64,000 nt of DNA from Azospirillum baldaniorum (GCF_003119195.2 NZ_CP022260.1:589501-653500), one strand, 5' to 3'. Positions 1 through 9,153 are shown, counted from the first letter of the stretch. Notes: generated by a model not told the origin, from the sequence alone. Numbers and translations: made by a program.

Positions 1-552
1 TTGATGGTGTCCTTCAGCTCGCGGATTTCGCCCTTCACGTCGACGGTGATCTTGCGCGACAGGTCGCCGTTGGCGACGGCGGTGGTCACGTCGGCGATGT
101 TGCGGACCTGATTGGTCAGGTTGCCGGTCAGCAGGTTGACGTTGTCGGTGAGGTCCTTCCAGGTGCCGGCGACACCCTTCACCTGGGCCTGTCCGCCGAG
201 CTTGCCCTCGCTGCCGACCTCACGGGCGACGCGGGTGACTTCCGAGGCGAAGCTGTTGAGCTGGTCGACCATCGTGTTGATGGTGTCCTTCAGCTCGCGG
301 ATTTCACCCTTCACGTCGACGGTGATCTTGCGCGACAGGTCGCCCTTCGCCACCGCCGTGGTGACGTCGGCGATGTTGCGGACCTGGGCCGTCAGGTTGG
401 CGGCCATCAGGTTGACGTTGTCGGTGAGGTCCTTCCAGGTGCCGGCGACGTCCTTCACCTGGGCCTGCTCGCCCAGCTTGCCCTCGATGCCGACCTCGCG
501 CGCCACCCGCGTCAACTCCGCCGTCACGGTGACGAGCTGCTCGACCATCCGG
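1..552. repeat. 276-base tandem repeat encoding HAMP units
   Basis: The block beginning TTGATGGTGTCCTTCAGC at position 1 recurs at 277 with almost no changes, giving a period of 276 bases (92 codons). A more diverged copy follows. The repeat lies inside the HAMP-array kinase gene, so it reflects domain duplication rather than a mobile element. Confidence 0.8.
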
Positions 553-983
553 TTGACCGTGCGGGCGGTGTGCAGGAAGTCGCCCTGGAGCGGACGCCCG
601 TCGACCTCCAGCGGCATCGACTGCGACAGGTCGCCCTTGGCGACCGCGCCGATGACGCGGGCCATCTCCTGGGTCGGCTGGGTCAGGTCGGCGACCATGG
701 CGTTGACGCTGTCCACGCAGTCGCCCCAGCCGCCCGAGGCGGTGGGCAGGCGGACGCGCTGGCCGATGCGACCCTCCTTGCCGATGGCGACGCTGACCCG
801 GCCGACGTCCTCCACCAGGGCTTCGTTCATCTCCACCACGTCGTTGAAGGCGGCGGCGATCTCGCCGTCCAGCCCATCCAGGTCGAGCGGCAGGCGCACG
901 GAGAAGTCGCCCTTGCGGAACTGGCGCAGCGCGCGCAAGAGAAGCTGGGGGGAGAGCCGGTCGTGAGCGTCGGTCATCGTCAT
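1..983 (-). CDS. HAMP-array (Nik1-type) sensor histidine kinase, N-terminal part, cut by window edge
   Basis: Only the first 327 codons are in the window; the gene continues past position 1. The visible part is soluble, with no membrane segment, and consists of consecutive HAMP units of about 92 residues. Each unit carries a conserved block like VAGTWKDLTDNVN followed by AVAKGDLSRKI and ELKDTIN. This is the sensory array of group III (Nik1-type) hybrid kinases, where poly-HAMP arrays tune kinase output. The kinase and receiver domains would lie outside the window and are inferred. The last two units are nearly identical in DNA, with a period of 276 bases. The start is ATG at 983, with AGGGAC upstream; an in-frame ATG at 977 is an alternative. 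A CheY-like gene lies 141 bases upstream on the same strand and may be its partner. Confidence 0.85.
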   Translation of the reverse strand, partial: MTMTDAHDRLSPQLLLRALRQFRKGDFSVRLPLDLDGLDGEIAAAFNDVVEMNEALVEDVGRVSVAIGKEGRIGQRVRLPTASGGWGDCVDSVNAMVADLTQPTQEMARVIGAVAKGDLSQSMPLEVDGRPLQGDFLHTARTVNRMVEQLVTVTAELTRVAREVGIEGKLGEQAQVKDVAGTWKDLTDNVNLMAANLTAQVRNIADVTTAVAKGDLSRKITVDVKGEIRELKDTINTMVDQLNSFASEVTRVAREVGSEGKLGGQAQVKGVAGTWKDLTDNVNLLTGNLTNQVRNIADVTTAVANGDLSRKITVDVKGEIRELKDTI

Positions 984-1124
984 GACGCGATGGTCCCTAA
1001 GAAGTCCAGGCCTGTGTCTCGGGTGTCCCCTTGCGCGTGGTGGACGGCGCATCCGGCGGAACGCCGGATTGGCCGCGCGCCGGAGCGGCGCAGCCATGGG
1101 ACGGCAAGCGGAAGGCGGCGGGGG

Positions 1125-1559
1125 CTAATGCTGGGGGGCGGCGTTGTGCAGCAGGGTCTTCAGCTGGCGCTCGTCGTAGGGCTTCTGGATGAAGCCGTGC
1201 GGGCCGGCGGCGCGGGCGCGCTCCAGCAGGACGGGATCGCTGGCCCCGGACATGAAGATGCTGCCCACGGCGAAGCGCTCGCGCAGAGCCTGCGCGGTCT
1301 CGATGCCGTCCTGTGGACCGGCGAGGCCGATGTCCACCAGGGCCAGGGCGGGGCGCTCCCGCTCGGCGATCTTCAGCGCGTCGGCGGCGTTGGCGGCGAC
1401 GCCGCACACCTCGTAGGACAACTCCTCCAACATATCGGTCAGATACATGGCGACGATCGTCTCATCCTCGACGACCAGGACCCGGACGGGGGGTGTGGTT
1501 GCGGCGGGCGCGGTCCCGTCCGCCCCGGCCCGTGGTGACCTGTTGATCGGGTTGGTCAT
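1125..1559 (-). CDS. Stand-alone response regulator receiver protein (CheY-like)
   Basis: A 144-residue protein with a disordered Pro/Ala/Thr-rich head of about 24 residues, then a single receiver domain. The acidic pocket is seen in VLVVEDE, the phosphoacceptor Asp in LVDIGL, and the conserved Lys in FIQKPY. There is no output domain, so it should act through protein contacts or phosphotransfer. The start ATG at 1559 follows AGAGGGATAAGGG. It precedes the HAMP-array kinase on the same strand by 141 bases, which suggests a shared signalling pathway; the pairing is inference. Confidence 0.88.
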   Translation of the reverse strand: MTNPINRSPRAGADGTAPAATTPPVRVLVVEDETIVAMYLTDMLEELSYEVCGVAANAADALKIAERERPALALVDIGLAGPQDGIETAQALRERFAVGSIFMSGASDPVLLERARAAGPHGFIQKPYDERQLKTLLHNAAPQH

Positions 1560-1986
1560 CCCTTATCCCTCTTGTCGTTCTGCCGGCTGCGGTGCCGGAA
1601 CGGCGTCGATGAGGCGCCTGTCCCGCCCGCCGCCGGAACCCGAGCGGAGACGTCGGATACCGGCGAAGCTGACCGGGACGAGTAGCACGGAGGGGTGAGG
1701 CAATTAAGGGAGAAAAGGTCAAATACCCCCAACAGGTTATACCCAGTAGGGTGACTGCACTCCAAAAGAGGGCAAGCATATTCCTTAAATTCAATATGGA
1801 ATAGTTCGAATCCGGCGCGTTTGGGCCGTCTTTGCTTGGGTTCGATTGAAATGTGCGGTGCAAACGCGCGGCAGCCATGTAGAGATGTGCGGCCTTTTTA
1901 ACAATTTTGCAAGTAATTTTGCGCGTAAACTTGCTACTGTCCACGGAGCGGGCGTGGAGTCGATTGCAGGGGTGCTGGGAAGCGGG
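1560..1986. other. Intergenic region, AT-rich in its centre
   Basis: 427 bases between the divergent receiver gene and the pentapeptide-repeat gene. About 1700-1930 is clearly richer in A+T than the surroundings, as expected for a divergent promoter region. I see no promoter with good spacing and no stable terminator. An open frame continues upstream from 1987 to 1846, but I regard it as non-coding. Confidence 0.5.
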
Positions 1987-3273
1987 ATGAGCGGTGCCCC
2001 GACAAGCGGGCCGGGCGAAGGGGCGGACCTGAGCCTGGAGGATCTCGCGCAGGCCATCAGAGCCCACCGGCTCTATCTGGCGGCGCGCCCGAACGGACTG
2101 CGCCTTCAATTGAAGGCGGCGGACCTGACCGGTTTCGACCTGTCGGGTTTGCTCCTGTCGGACGCGATTCTGACCGGAGCGAATTTCCGGCGCAGCGTCC
2201 TCCAGCGCTGCAACTTTGACGGAGCGGATCTGTTCGGCGCCAGCTTCGTCTCCGCCGATCTGCGGGAGGCCTCGCTGGTCGGGGCGGACATGCGCGGGGC
2301 GAACTTCACCAAGGCCTGCCTGCGCAACACCCTGTTCGAGCGGGCGGACCTCCGCCCCGGCCAGCTCGTGCTGTGGAAGGACCGGCGCAAGGCCCGGCAG
2401 GAGGCGGCGCTGCGGGAAGCCGTCCTGGTCAACGCGAATTTCACCGACGCCGATCTGACCGGCGCCAACCTGACCCGCGCCAGCCTGGAAGGGGCGGACT
2501 TCAGCAACGCCGCCCTGTTCGGTGCCAACCTCAGCGGTGCCGATCTGCGGGGCGCCGATTTCAGCATGGCGAAGCTGAAGGGCGCCATCCTGAACAACGC
2601 CGTCGTTGCCGGCGCCACCTTCCAGGGCGCCGACCTGCGCGACGCCGAACTGCGCAACGTCCCCATGGCCACCGCCGATTGGGCGGAGGCGCGGATGATG
2701 GGCGCCATCTACCACCGCAACCAATCGGACTTCCCGCCGGAAATCCGGGAGGGGCTGGACGGCCATGTCCGCTGGATCAACAGCAACGGCAAGCAGGGCA
2801 GGCGGTTCGACGTGTCGGACGGGGCCTTCGTCGGGACCGATTTCGACGGCTGCGACCTGAGCGGGGCGATCTTCCGCAATTGCGACTTCACGCGGGCGAG
2901 CTTCCGCGACAGCAAGCTGCAGATCGCCCAGTTTCCCGGCTGCCGCATGCGTGAAACCTGTTTCGAGAATTCGGAACTGTCCGGGGCCAGCTTCGAGGGC
3001 TGCGACCTGACCCGCGCCATGATGCGCAACGCGGTGATGCGGGCCATCGAGCTTCTGGCGGCGGACGGCCAGCCCACCGGGCGCCTGTGGCCGACCAACC
3101 TGCGCAACGCCCAACTGGCCGACAGCGACATCCGCGGCGCCGACCTGCGGGGTGCGCGGCTGGCCGGGGCGGACCTGACCAACTGCAACCTGTCGGGAGC
3201 CGACCTGCGCGACACCGACATCGAGAAGGCCAACACCACCGGAACGACGCTGGTCCATTGCCGGTTGAAGTGA
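1987..3273 (+). CDS. Pentapeptide-repeat protein
   Basis: A 428-residue protein with two blocks of A(D/N)LXX pentapeptide repeats, for example GADLFGASF, GADMRGANF and GANLSGADL, which fold as a right-handed quadrilateral beta-helix. The blocks are separated by a non-repeat segment of about 45 residues, centred on the stretch reading EGLDGHVRWI. The N-terminus (EDLAQAIRAHRLYL) looks like a small alpha-helical cap. Some family members bind DNA gyrase as DNA mimics, but most have no known role, and nothing here identifies a target. The ATG at 1987 was chosen (GGGAAGCGGG upstream); in-frame starts at 1885 and 1846 lie in AT-rich, non-coding-like sequence. It stands alone between its neighbours. 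Confidence 0.85.
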   Translation: MSGAPTSGPGEGADLSLEDLAQAIRAHRLYLAARPNGLRLQLKAADLTGFDLSGLLLSDAILTGANFRRSVLQRCNFDGADLFGASFVSADLREASLVGADMRGANFTKACLRNTLFERADLRPGQLVLWKDRRKARQEAALREAVLVNANFTDADLTGANLTRASLEGADFSNAALFGANLSGADLRGADFSMAKLKGAILNNAVVAGATFQGADLRDAELRNVPMATADWAEARMMGAIYHRNQSDFPPEIREGLDGHVRWINSNGKQGRRFDVSDGAFVGTDFDGCDLSGAIFRNCDFTRASFRDSKLQIAQFPGCRMRETCFENSELSGASFEGCDLTRAMMRNAVMRAIELLAADGQPTGRLWPTNLRNAQLADSDIRGADLRGARLAGADLTNCNLSGADLRDTDIEKANTTGTTLVHCRLK

Positions 3274-3567
3274 CCGTAAATTTTAATCCCGAAAAATTTT
3301 CGAAAAGAGTCGGTCATTTTGTCGCAGGGGCTGCTCTCCACCCATGCCCGGCATTGTGCATACCAGCATGCGGGGATTAAAACGCCGGCCGAGGTGGCGG
3401 CTGGTTTCCCAAGCCGCTTGTCATGATCGAGGCCAAGTAACGGAGCGGCGGACGCCGCGCGCCGATGCGACGAATATTGATCGTGGCGAAGCGAACAACG
3501 CAGGACGTCCTGCGGGCCTTGGGTGGCCGTGCCTGTCTTTTGGGCATTGGAAATCGAGGATAGTGCA

Positions 3568-3939
3568 ATGAAGCGTAGTGTTGCCGTTCTGGCCTTCGGC
3601 CTGTTCGCCGCCCTTCCCAGCATCGCCTCGGCGCAGGACGCCGATGCGGGTGAGAAGGTGTTCAACCAGTGCAAGGCCTGCCACACCATCGAGGCCGGCG
3701 GCCCCAACCGCGTCGGCCCGAACCTGCACGGCGTCGTCGGCCGCCCGTCGGGCTCCATCGAGAGCTTCAAGTATTCCGACGCCATGAAGGGCGCCGGGCT
3801 GGCTTGGGACGAGGCCAATCTCGACAAGTACCTGACCGATCCGAAGGGGACTGTCCCCGGCAACAAGATGGCCTTCGCCGGCGTGAAGAACGAGCAGGCG
3901 CGCAAGGACCTGATCGCCTTCCTGAAGAAGAACAGCTGA
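3568..3939 (+). CDS. Periplasmic class I cytochrome c (c2/c552-like)
   Basis: A 123-residue precursor with a signal peptide of about 22 residues ending ASA, then a mature monoheme cytochrome c. The heme site is CKACH, with GPNLHGVVGR after it and the likely axial Met in GNKMAF. The C-terminal helix (RKDLIAFLKK) matches class I cytochromes. It should shuttle electrons in the periplasm, for example between the bc1 complex and an oxidase; the partner is not shown by the context. The start at 3568 gives a standard signal peptide and has GAGGA upstream; an upstream in-frame extension to 3523 would spoil the signal. Confidence 0.92.
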   Translation: MKRSVAVLAFGLFAALPSIASAQDADAGEKVFNQCKACHTIEAGGPNRVGPNLHGVVGRPSGSIESFKYSDAMKGAGLAWDEANLDKYLTDPKGTVPGNKMAFAGVKNEQARKDLIAFLKKNS

Positions 3940-4194
3940 CGCGTCCGCAAGGACACGCGCTGGGTGACCGGGAGGGGCGGCGCCCCCTCCCGCGACCGGC
4001 GCCCGGCCGCAAGGTCACGCCCGTCCGGGCAGGACCGCCCGCCTCCCTGCGGTCCATCCTATGAGGATGGCAGCGGTCGCCCTGCCCTTGTGGGCAGGGG
4101 ACCCGTAAAAACGCTTCTCGCCAGGCACAAGGAGAACAGGAGGCTGTTGGGGACCGGTGTGTCCCAACGCAAGATTGTAGATCGGGAGGTCGGA

Positions 4195-4788
4195 ATGCCC
4201 ATGTTGCGAACCGCAGCCCTTGCCGCCGTGTCCATCCTCGCGCTCGCCGCCTGTTCGAGCGAGCCGGGCCTCGTGCCACCGATGGGCAGTTCCGGCGCTT
4301 CCGCGTCCCAGATGGGAAGCACCGGGTCGGGCGCCTCCTCGACGCTGACGGTGGCGGACCAGTCCTTTCTGACCCAGGCGGCCTACGGCGGCTTCGGCGA
4401 GGTGGCGATGGGCACGCTGGCCCAGCGGCAGGCGTCCAGCGCCACCGTGCGCGACCTCGGCCGGCGCATCGCCGCCGACCATACCCAAGCCAACCAGGAA
4501 CTCGCCCGACTGGCCCAGGCCAAGGGCGTCACGCCGCCCACCGCGCCGGACCCCGGCCGGCAGGCGGTCGCCGACGCGTTGGCCTCGCTTCAGGGCACCG
4601 CGTTCGACCGGCAGTATCTGCAGCAGCAGATCGCCGAGCACGAGGTGTCGGTCGCCCTGTTCAACGCGCAGGCCCAGGGCGGCACCGACCCGGACGTCCG
4701 GGCCTTCGCCGCCAAATGGTTGCCCGGCTTGCAAATGCACGCGCGCGAACTGCGCGCGCTCGGCAACCCGCTGGCGCAACTGCCGTAG
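4195..4788 (+). CDS. DUF4142 family lipoprotein
   Basis: A 197-residue protein with a lipoprotein signal (lipobox LAAC, cysteine about residue 20), then a Ser/Gly-rich linker and a helical domain of about 145 residues. The helical part has the DUF4142 pattern: FLTQAAYGGFGEVAMG near its start, AADHTQANQEL in the middle and paired HE/H residues (EHEVSVALF, LQMHARELRAL). The family is a predicted ferritin-like four-helix bundle of unknown function, often linked to stress. GGGAGGTCGG precedes the chosen ATG; upstream in-frame sequence to 3964 looks non-coding. No operon partner is apparent. Confidence 0.85.
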   Translation: MPMLRTAALAAVSILALAACSSEPGLVPPMGSSGASASQMGSTGSGASSTLTVADQSFLTQAAYGGFGEVAMGTLAQRQASSATVRDLGRRIAADHTQANQELARLAQAKGVTPPTAPDPGRQAVADALASLQGTAFDRQYLQQQIAEHEVSVALFNAQAQGGTDPDVRAFAAKWLPGLQMHARELRALGNPLAQLP

Positions 4789-4814
4789 CGGCGGGCTTGG
4801 CCCGATGATCCGCG

Positions 4815-6809
4815 TCAGGCGACCGCCGGAAGCGGGTGCAGACCCGCGGTGAGGCGTTGAACGTCCGCGGCGAAGCGGTCGGCGGCGTCCGGCGTCAGCT
4901 CGAACCGGACATGCAGATCCTGCTCCTTGCCCCCCAGCACGGCGAAGGGAATGGGGATGGTGCAGCCGGGAATGGTCAGCACGCCGCGGCTGCCCAGCTG
5001 AGTCCGGTCCAGGCCGCGAATGGTGGCGCCGCCTTCCGACAGATTGGTGAGCTGTCCCGACAGCGACCCAACCGCTCCGGCGATGGTGCAGGGCAGGTTG
5101 ACCTCGAACCGCGGGGCGCGGCGGCGGTCCACCTCGGGCGTGGCGGTGCGCACGGCGCGGACCAGCATCTCGCGCAGATGGTCGATGCTCCCCGCCACGT
5201 CGGACGCCACCCGGCGCACCTCGTCGGCGCGGCTGCCGGTCACCGCCGCCTCCTCCGACACGTGGGCGATGCGGGACGACACTTCCTGCGCGGCGGCGGC
5301 GGTCTGGCCGACGTTGCGGGAAATCTCGCTGGTCGCGGCACCCTGCTCGTCCATGGCGCTGGCGATGCTGCTGGCGACGCCGTCGATCTCGGTGATGGTC
5401 CGCCCAATGTCCTGCACCGCGTCGACGGCACCCGCGGTCATGCTCTGCAGGTCGGTGATCTGGCGGGAAATCTCCTCCGCCGACTTGGAGGTCTGGGTGG
5501 CGAGGTTCTTCACCTCCTGGGCGACCACGGCGAAGCCCTTGCCGGCCTCGCCCGCGCGCGCCGCCTCGATCGTCGCGTTCAACGCCAGCAGGTTGGTCTG
5601 GCTGGCGATGTCCTGGATGAAGGTGGCGACCTCCCCGATGTGGCCGATGGCCTCGGACAGGGAGAGCACCACGTCCTCGGTCTTGCGGCCGCTTTCCACG
5701 GCGCGGCGGGAAATCTGGCTGGCGAAGGTGACCTGACCGGTGATTTCGGCGATGGAGGCGGTGAGTTGGTCGGTGGCCGCCGCCACGGCCTGGGCGTTGC
5801 CCAGCGCCTGTTCCGCTGCGGCCGCCACGCTCTGCGAGTTGGCGGAGACGGTCTCGGCCGAACTGGCCATCGCCTGGGCGTTGCTGTCCATCGAGACCGA
5901 CCGCTCGGCGACGCGGTCAACGGCGGTGCGGGTTTCCTGCTCCACCGTGCGGGCCATGGATTCGAGGGCGGCGATCTTGGCGGCCTCGGCCTCGCGGCGC
6001 TCGCGCTCCTGCGCCTCGCGCAGGCGCTGGTTGTCGATGCCCTTCTGGCGGAAGATCTCGACGGTCTTGGCCATGGCGCCGATCTCGTCCTGGCGGTCCA
6101 GTCCGGGGACCGTCACCTCGTAGCGCTCGTCGGCCAGTTGGAACATGGTGCCGCGGATCTGGTCCAGCGTGCGGAACTGGCGCCGGACCACCAGCAGCAT
6201 CACCAGGGCCATGCCGATGGTGATGACCGCCGCCACCTGGATGATGTTGGGGACGACCTCCTCCAGAACGCGCAACGCGACGCTCTTCTTCAGGCCGACG
6301 AACAGCACGCCGATGACCTCGCCGTTCTGGTCGATGATCGGGTCGTAGGCGGTGAAATAGGCCTCGCCCAGGATGTCGGCCTCACCGCGGAAGGGCTCCT
6401 TTCCGTCGATGACGGCGCTGTAGACGGGACCGCGGGCCAGCTTCGTCCCGACGGCCCGGTTGCCGTCCGGGTTGTGGATGTTGGTCGCCACACGGGTGTC
6501 GCCGCGGAAGATGGTGGCCACGCCGCCGGTGACGCTGCGGACGGTGTCGACGATGTCGTTCGCACCGTCCAGCTTGACGTCGTCGATGTACAGCGCGCCG
6601 TCCTTGAGCCGGTACTCGGACCCTTTCTGGTCGAGCAGCATCCGGAAGTTCGTAATGGCCTGCTCCCTCCGCTCCGCCGCGTCCTTGCTGATGCTGGCGG
6701 TGACCTTGACGATCGTTGCGTAGGTCAGGGCGCCGGACAAGGCAATCAGGCCGAGCGTGCACAGAATGGTCAGCTTTGTCGCAAGGCTGAGCGTGCGGAG
6801 GGGATTCAT
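4815..6809 (-). CDS. Methyl-accepting chemotaxis protein: Cache - HAMP - MCP signal - PilZ
   Basis: A 664-residue membrane chemoreceptor. In order: TM1 (about 10-32), a periplasmic single-Cache-like domain (about 35-190), TM2 (about 195-217), HAMP (about 218-275), and a signalling hairpin whose tip reads QTNLLALNATIEAARAGEAG. A C-terminal PilZ domain (about 560-660) has the RRAPRFEV arginine motif and NLSEGG, the residues that bind cyclic di-GMP. The A. brasilense receptor Tlp1 is known to have a C-terminal PilZ that links c-di-GMP to energy taxis; whether this gene is Tlp1 or a paralogue cannot be said here. The start at 6809 follows AAGGAG at 10 bases. It is divergent from another PilZ-bearing receptor. 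Confidence 0.93.
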   Translation of the reverse strand: MNPLRTLSLATKLTILCTLGLIALSGALTYATIVKVTASISKDAAERREQAITNFRMLLDQKGSEYRLKDGALYIDDVKLDGANDIVDTVRSVTGGVATIFRGDTRVATNIHNPDGNRAVGTKLARGPVYSAVIDGKEPFRGEADILGEAYFTAYDPIIDQNGEVIGVLFVGLKKSVALRVLEEVVPNIIQVAAVITIGMALVMLLVVRRQFRTLDQIRGTMFQLADERYEVTVPGLDRQDEIGAMAKTVEIFRQKGIDNQRLREAQERERREAEAAKIAALESMARTVEQETRTAVDRVAERSVSMDSNAQAMASSAETVSANSQSVAAAAEQALGNAQAVAAATDQLTASIAEITGQVTFASQISRRAVESGRKTEDVVLSLSEAIGHIGEVATFIQDIASQTNLLALNATIEAARAGEAGKGFAVVAQEVKNLATQTSKSAEEISRQITDLQSMTAGAVDAVQDIGRTITEIDGVASSIASAMDEQGAATSEISRNVGQTAAAAQEVSSRIAHVSEEAAVTGSRADEVRRVASDVAGSIDHLREMLVRAVRTATPEVDRRRAPRFEVNLPCTIAGAVGSLSGQLTNLSEGGATIRGLDRTQLGSRGVLTIPGCTIPIPFAVLGGKEQDLHVRFELTPDAADRFAADVQRLTAGLHPLPAVA

Positions 6810-7158
6810 CGGCCGAAAACTCCTTGAAAAATCGTCGGGTCGCCCCGGAAACACCGGGAAGGCGGCGCATTGGTAACCTTTGTCGCGCATTTGTAACAAA
6901 TAGTTTTGTCAACGTCGGGACGCACCGGATTCATGCAATGTGAAGGTGCTGTTGCGGTTTTTGTCAGCCGCCTTGAGGAAAGTGTTTGTATTTCAAGGCT
7001 TATTCATTGCGCCCATGCTGCGTCTTGAGCAAAGTAAACCATCTGTTAATCATGAAGTGGGACAGCATGTCGCACGCGAATTCCTTTTATAGATACCTTT
7101 GGTGTAGGGGAAATGTTATCGGTTGGCGCTCGTTCATTACAGAATACAAACATTCGCC
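6810..7158. other. Divergent intergenic region between two chemoreceptor genes
   Basis: 349 bases, richer in A+T than the flanking genes. On the minus strand there is a perfect TTGACA at 6907-6912, but no convincing -10 at the expected distance. I see no clear sigma28-type promoter, terminator or small gene. Confidence 0.4.
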
Positions 7159-9153
7159 ATGCCGGACACCCTGCGTGCCCTTGACGTCACCAAGACCGCC
7201 TATTTCGGTTTGGGACCGGAATCGGTCGCCAGTCTGCGACAGGCCTTGCCGATCATCTCCAAGGCCCTGCCGGGGGTTCTGGACCGCTTCTACGCCCGCA
7301 CGATGGCCCAGCCCGAACTGGCCGCCCTGTTCGCCAATCCGGCGCAGGTCGAAGGAGCCAAGCGCGCCCAGATCGCGCACTGGACCCGGCTGTTCGAAGG
7401 CCGCTTCGACGACGGCTACAAGGAATCGGTGCGCGCGGTCGGCATCGCCCATCACCGCATCGGGCTGAGCCCGAGCTGGTATGTCGGCGGCTACGCCTTC
7501 ATCCTGGGCGAGATCATGGCGGCCCTGGCTCAGAGCATGGGCGGGACGCTGCTGACCGGCAGCCGGCTCGGCTCGATCGTGACCATGCAGCGCGCCGTGG
7601 TGTCGGCGGTTCTGATGGATCTCGACGCCGCCCTGTCCGTCTATTGGGACCGGCTGATCGACGAGCGGCTCCAGGCGGTGGATGCGATGGTCGATTCCAT
7701 CGACCACGAGGCCAACGACGTGGTGGACAGCGTCGCCAGCTACACCGCGGACCTGCGCCGCACGGTCGGCGATCTGGACAGCGTCTGCGCAACGGTGAAG
7801 GACAGCATCACCAGCACGTCCGCCGACACGGCGGAGGCGTTGGACGCCGCCCAGACCGTTGCCTCCGGGGCGGAGCAGCTTCAGGCGGCAGTCGGCGAAA
7901 TCTCGGTGCAGGTCGGCGGCGCATCCCGGATCGCCGGCGAGGCGGAGGAGAAGAGCGGCGAGGCCCGCCAGATCATGGCGCAGCTCAGCACCGCGGCGCA
8001 GGAGATCGGCGGCATCCTGAACATCATCCGCGCCATCGCCGGGCAGACCAACCTGCTGGCGTTGAACGCCACCATCGAGGCGGCGCGGGCCGGGGAAGCC
8101 GGCAAGGGCTTCGCCGTGGTGGCGACGGAGGTGAAGAACCTCGCCGGGCAGTCGGCCAAGGCGGCGGACGAGATCGCCGCCAAGGTCGGCGCCATCCAGG
8201 CGGTGGCGGAGCAGGCCATCACCGGCATGGACGGGGTGGCCACCACCATCACCACCATGCAGGAGATCAATTCCTCGATCGCCGCGGCGGTGGAGGAGCA
8301 GTCCTCCGCCTCGCGCGAGATCGCCCGCAACATCGGCGAGGTCGCCGGAATCTTCCGCGGCATCGCCAGCCGGATGACCGAGGTCAGCGGCGAGACCGAG
8401 CGCGCCACCACCGTGGCCTACACGGTCGGCGAAAGTGCCAACCGCATGCAGGAGGCGCTGGACACCCTGCCGTCGCTGCTGGCGCGGGCCATCCGCACCT
8501 CCTCCGATCTGGCGAACCGGCGCCACACGCGCCGCCGCCCGGTTCTGCTCGACGGCAGCGTGGACCAGACGCCGGCGCTGGTCCGCGACATCTCCGAATG
8601 CGGCTGCTACGCCGAGACGAAGGGGGCGGCGCCCAGCGGCGGGCAGGTCACCGTGTCGCTTCCCGGCTACAAGCTGTCGCTGCGCGGCTCGGTGGTGGCC
8701 CGGCACGACAACCGGCTGCACATCCGCTTCGACGAGCGCAAGATCGGCCGCGAGGAGGTGGACCGCATGAGCCGCGACGGGGTGGGAGAACTGGTCCGTC
8801 TCGCCAAGCAGGACCATCTCGCCTTCGTTGAGAAGATCATGGAGGCGGTGGGCGGCCAGCGCACGCTTCTGCCGGCGGACCTGTCCACCCATCACTCCTG
8901 CCGTCTCGGCCGCTGGTACGACAGCGTGAACGATCCCCGGACGATGCGCCTGCCCACCTACAGGGGCATGGCCACCCCGCATCGGACCGTCCATGAGTCG
9001 GGCCGCGAGGCGCTGCTCGCCCTCCAGGCCGGCAACCGCATGGAGGCCGAACGCCACGCCGCCGAGATGACGCGGGCGTCGGCGGAGGTGGTCCGGCTGC
9101 TCGACGAGATGGAGCGCGATTTCGCCCGGACCCTCGCCGAGGCCGCCGAGTAG
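7159..9153 (+). CDS. Soluble globin-coupled chemoreceptor with PilZ and CZB domains
   Basis: A 664-residue protein with no membrane segments. Residues 1-175 form a globin-coupled sensor domain: AHHRIGLSPSWYVGGY holds the HemAT-like H-x-R-I-G-L signature, with His98 the likely proximal heme ligand. Next is an MCP signalling hairpin with tip QTNLLALNATIEAARAGEAG (about 298-317). A PilZ domain (about 455-540) has clustered arginines and DISECG. The C-terminus (about 545-660) is a CZB zinc-binding domain, with DHLAFVEKI, HHSCRLGRWY and PHRTVH supplying the 3 His/1 Cys set. It should sense oxygen or another diatomic ligand through heme, with c-di-GMP and zinc or oxidant inputs. The ATG at 7159 lacks a good RBS; TTG at 7123 is an alternative start. 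Confidence 0.93.
   Translation: MPDTLRALDVTKTAYFGLGPESVASLRQALPIISKALPGVLDRFYARTMAQPELAALFANPAQVEGAKRAQIAHWTRLFEGRFDDGYKESVRAVGIAHHRIGLSPSWYVGGYAFILGEIMAALAQSMGGTLLTGSRLGSIVTMQRAVVSAVLMDLDAALSVYWDRLIDERLQAVDAMVDSIDHEANDVVDSVASYTADLRRTVGDLDSVCATVKDSITSTSADTAEALDAAQTVASGAEQLQAAVGEISVQVGGASRIAGEAEEKSGEARQIMAQLSTAAQEIGGILNIIRAIAGQTNLLALNATIEAARAGEAGKGFAVVATEVKNLAGQSAKAADEIAAKVGAIQAVAEQAITGMDGVATTITTMQEINSSIAAAVEEQSSASREIARNIGEVAGIFRGIASRMTEVSGETERATTVAYTVGESANRMQEALDTLPSLLARAIRTSSDLANRRHTRRRPVLLDGSVDQTPALVRDISECGCYAETKGAAPSGGQVTVSLPGYKLSLRGSVVARHDNRLHIRFDERKIGREEVDRMSRDGVGELVRLAKQDHLAFVEKIMEAVGGQRTLLPADLSTHHSCRLGRWYDSVNDPRTMRLPTYRGMATPHRTVHESGREALLALQAGNRMEAERHAAEMTRASAEVVRLLDEMERDFARTLAEAAE

Noticed and set aside
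1846..1986. Longer start for the pentapeptide-repeat protein
   Set aside because: The extra 47 codons lie in AT-rich sequence with a different codon bias and no good ribosome site.
3940..4194. Terminator after the cytochrome c gene (CGCGTCC...GGACACGCG)
   Set aside because: The stem is imperfect and there is no T-run; only a weak hairpin.
4815..6809. Calling the Cache-PilZ receptor Tlp1 outright
   Set aside because: The architecture matches but A. brasilense-type genomes have many receptors; identity needs an alignment I cannot run.
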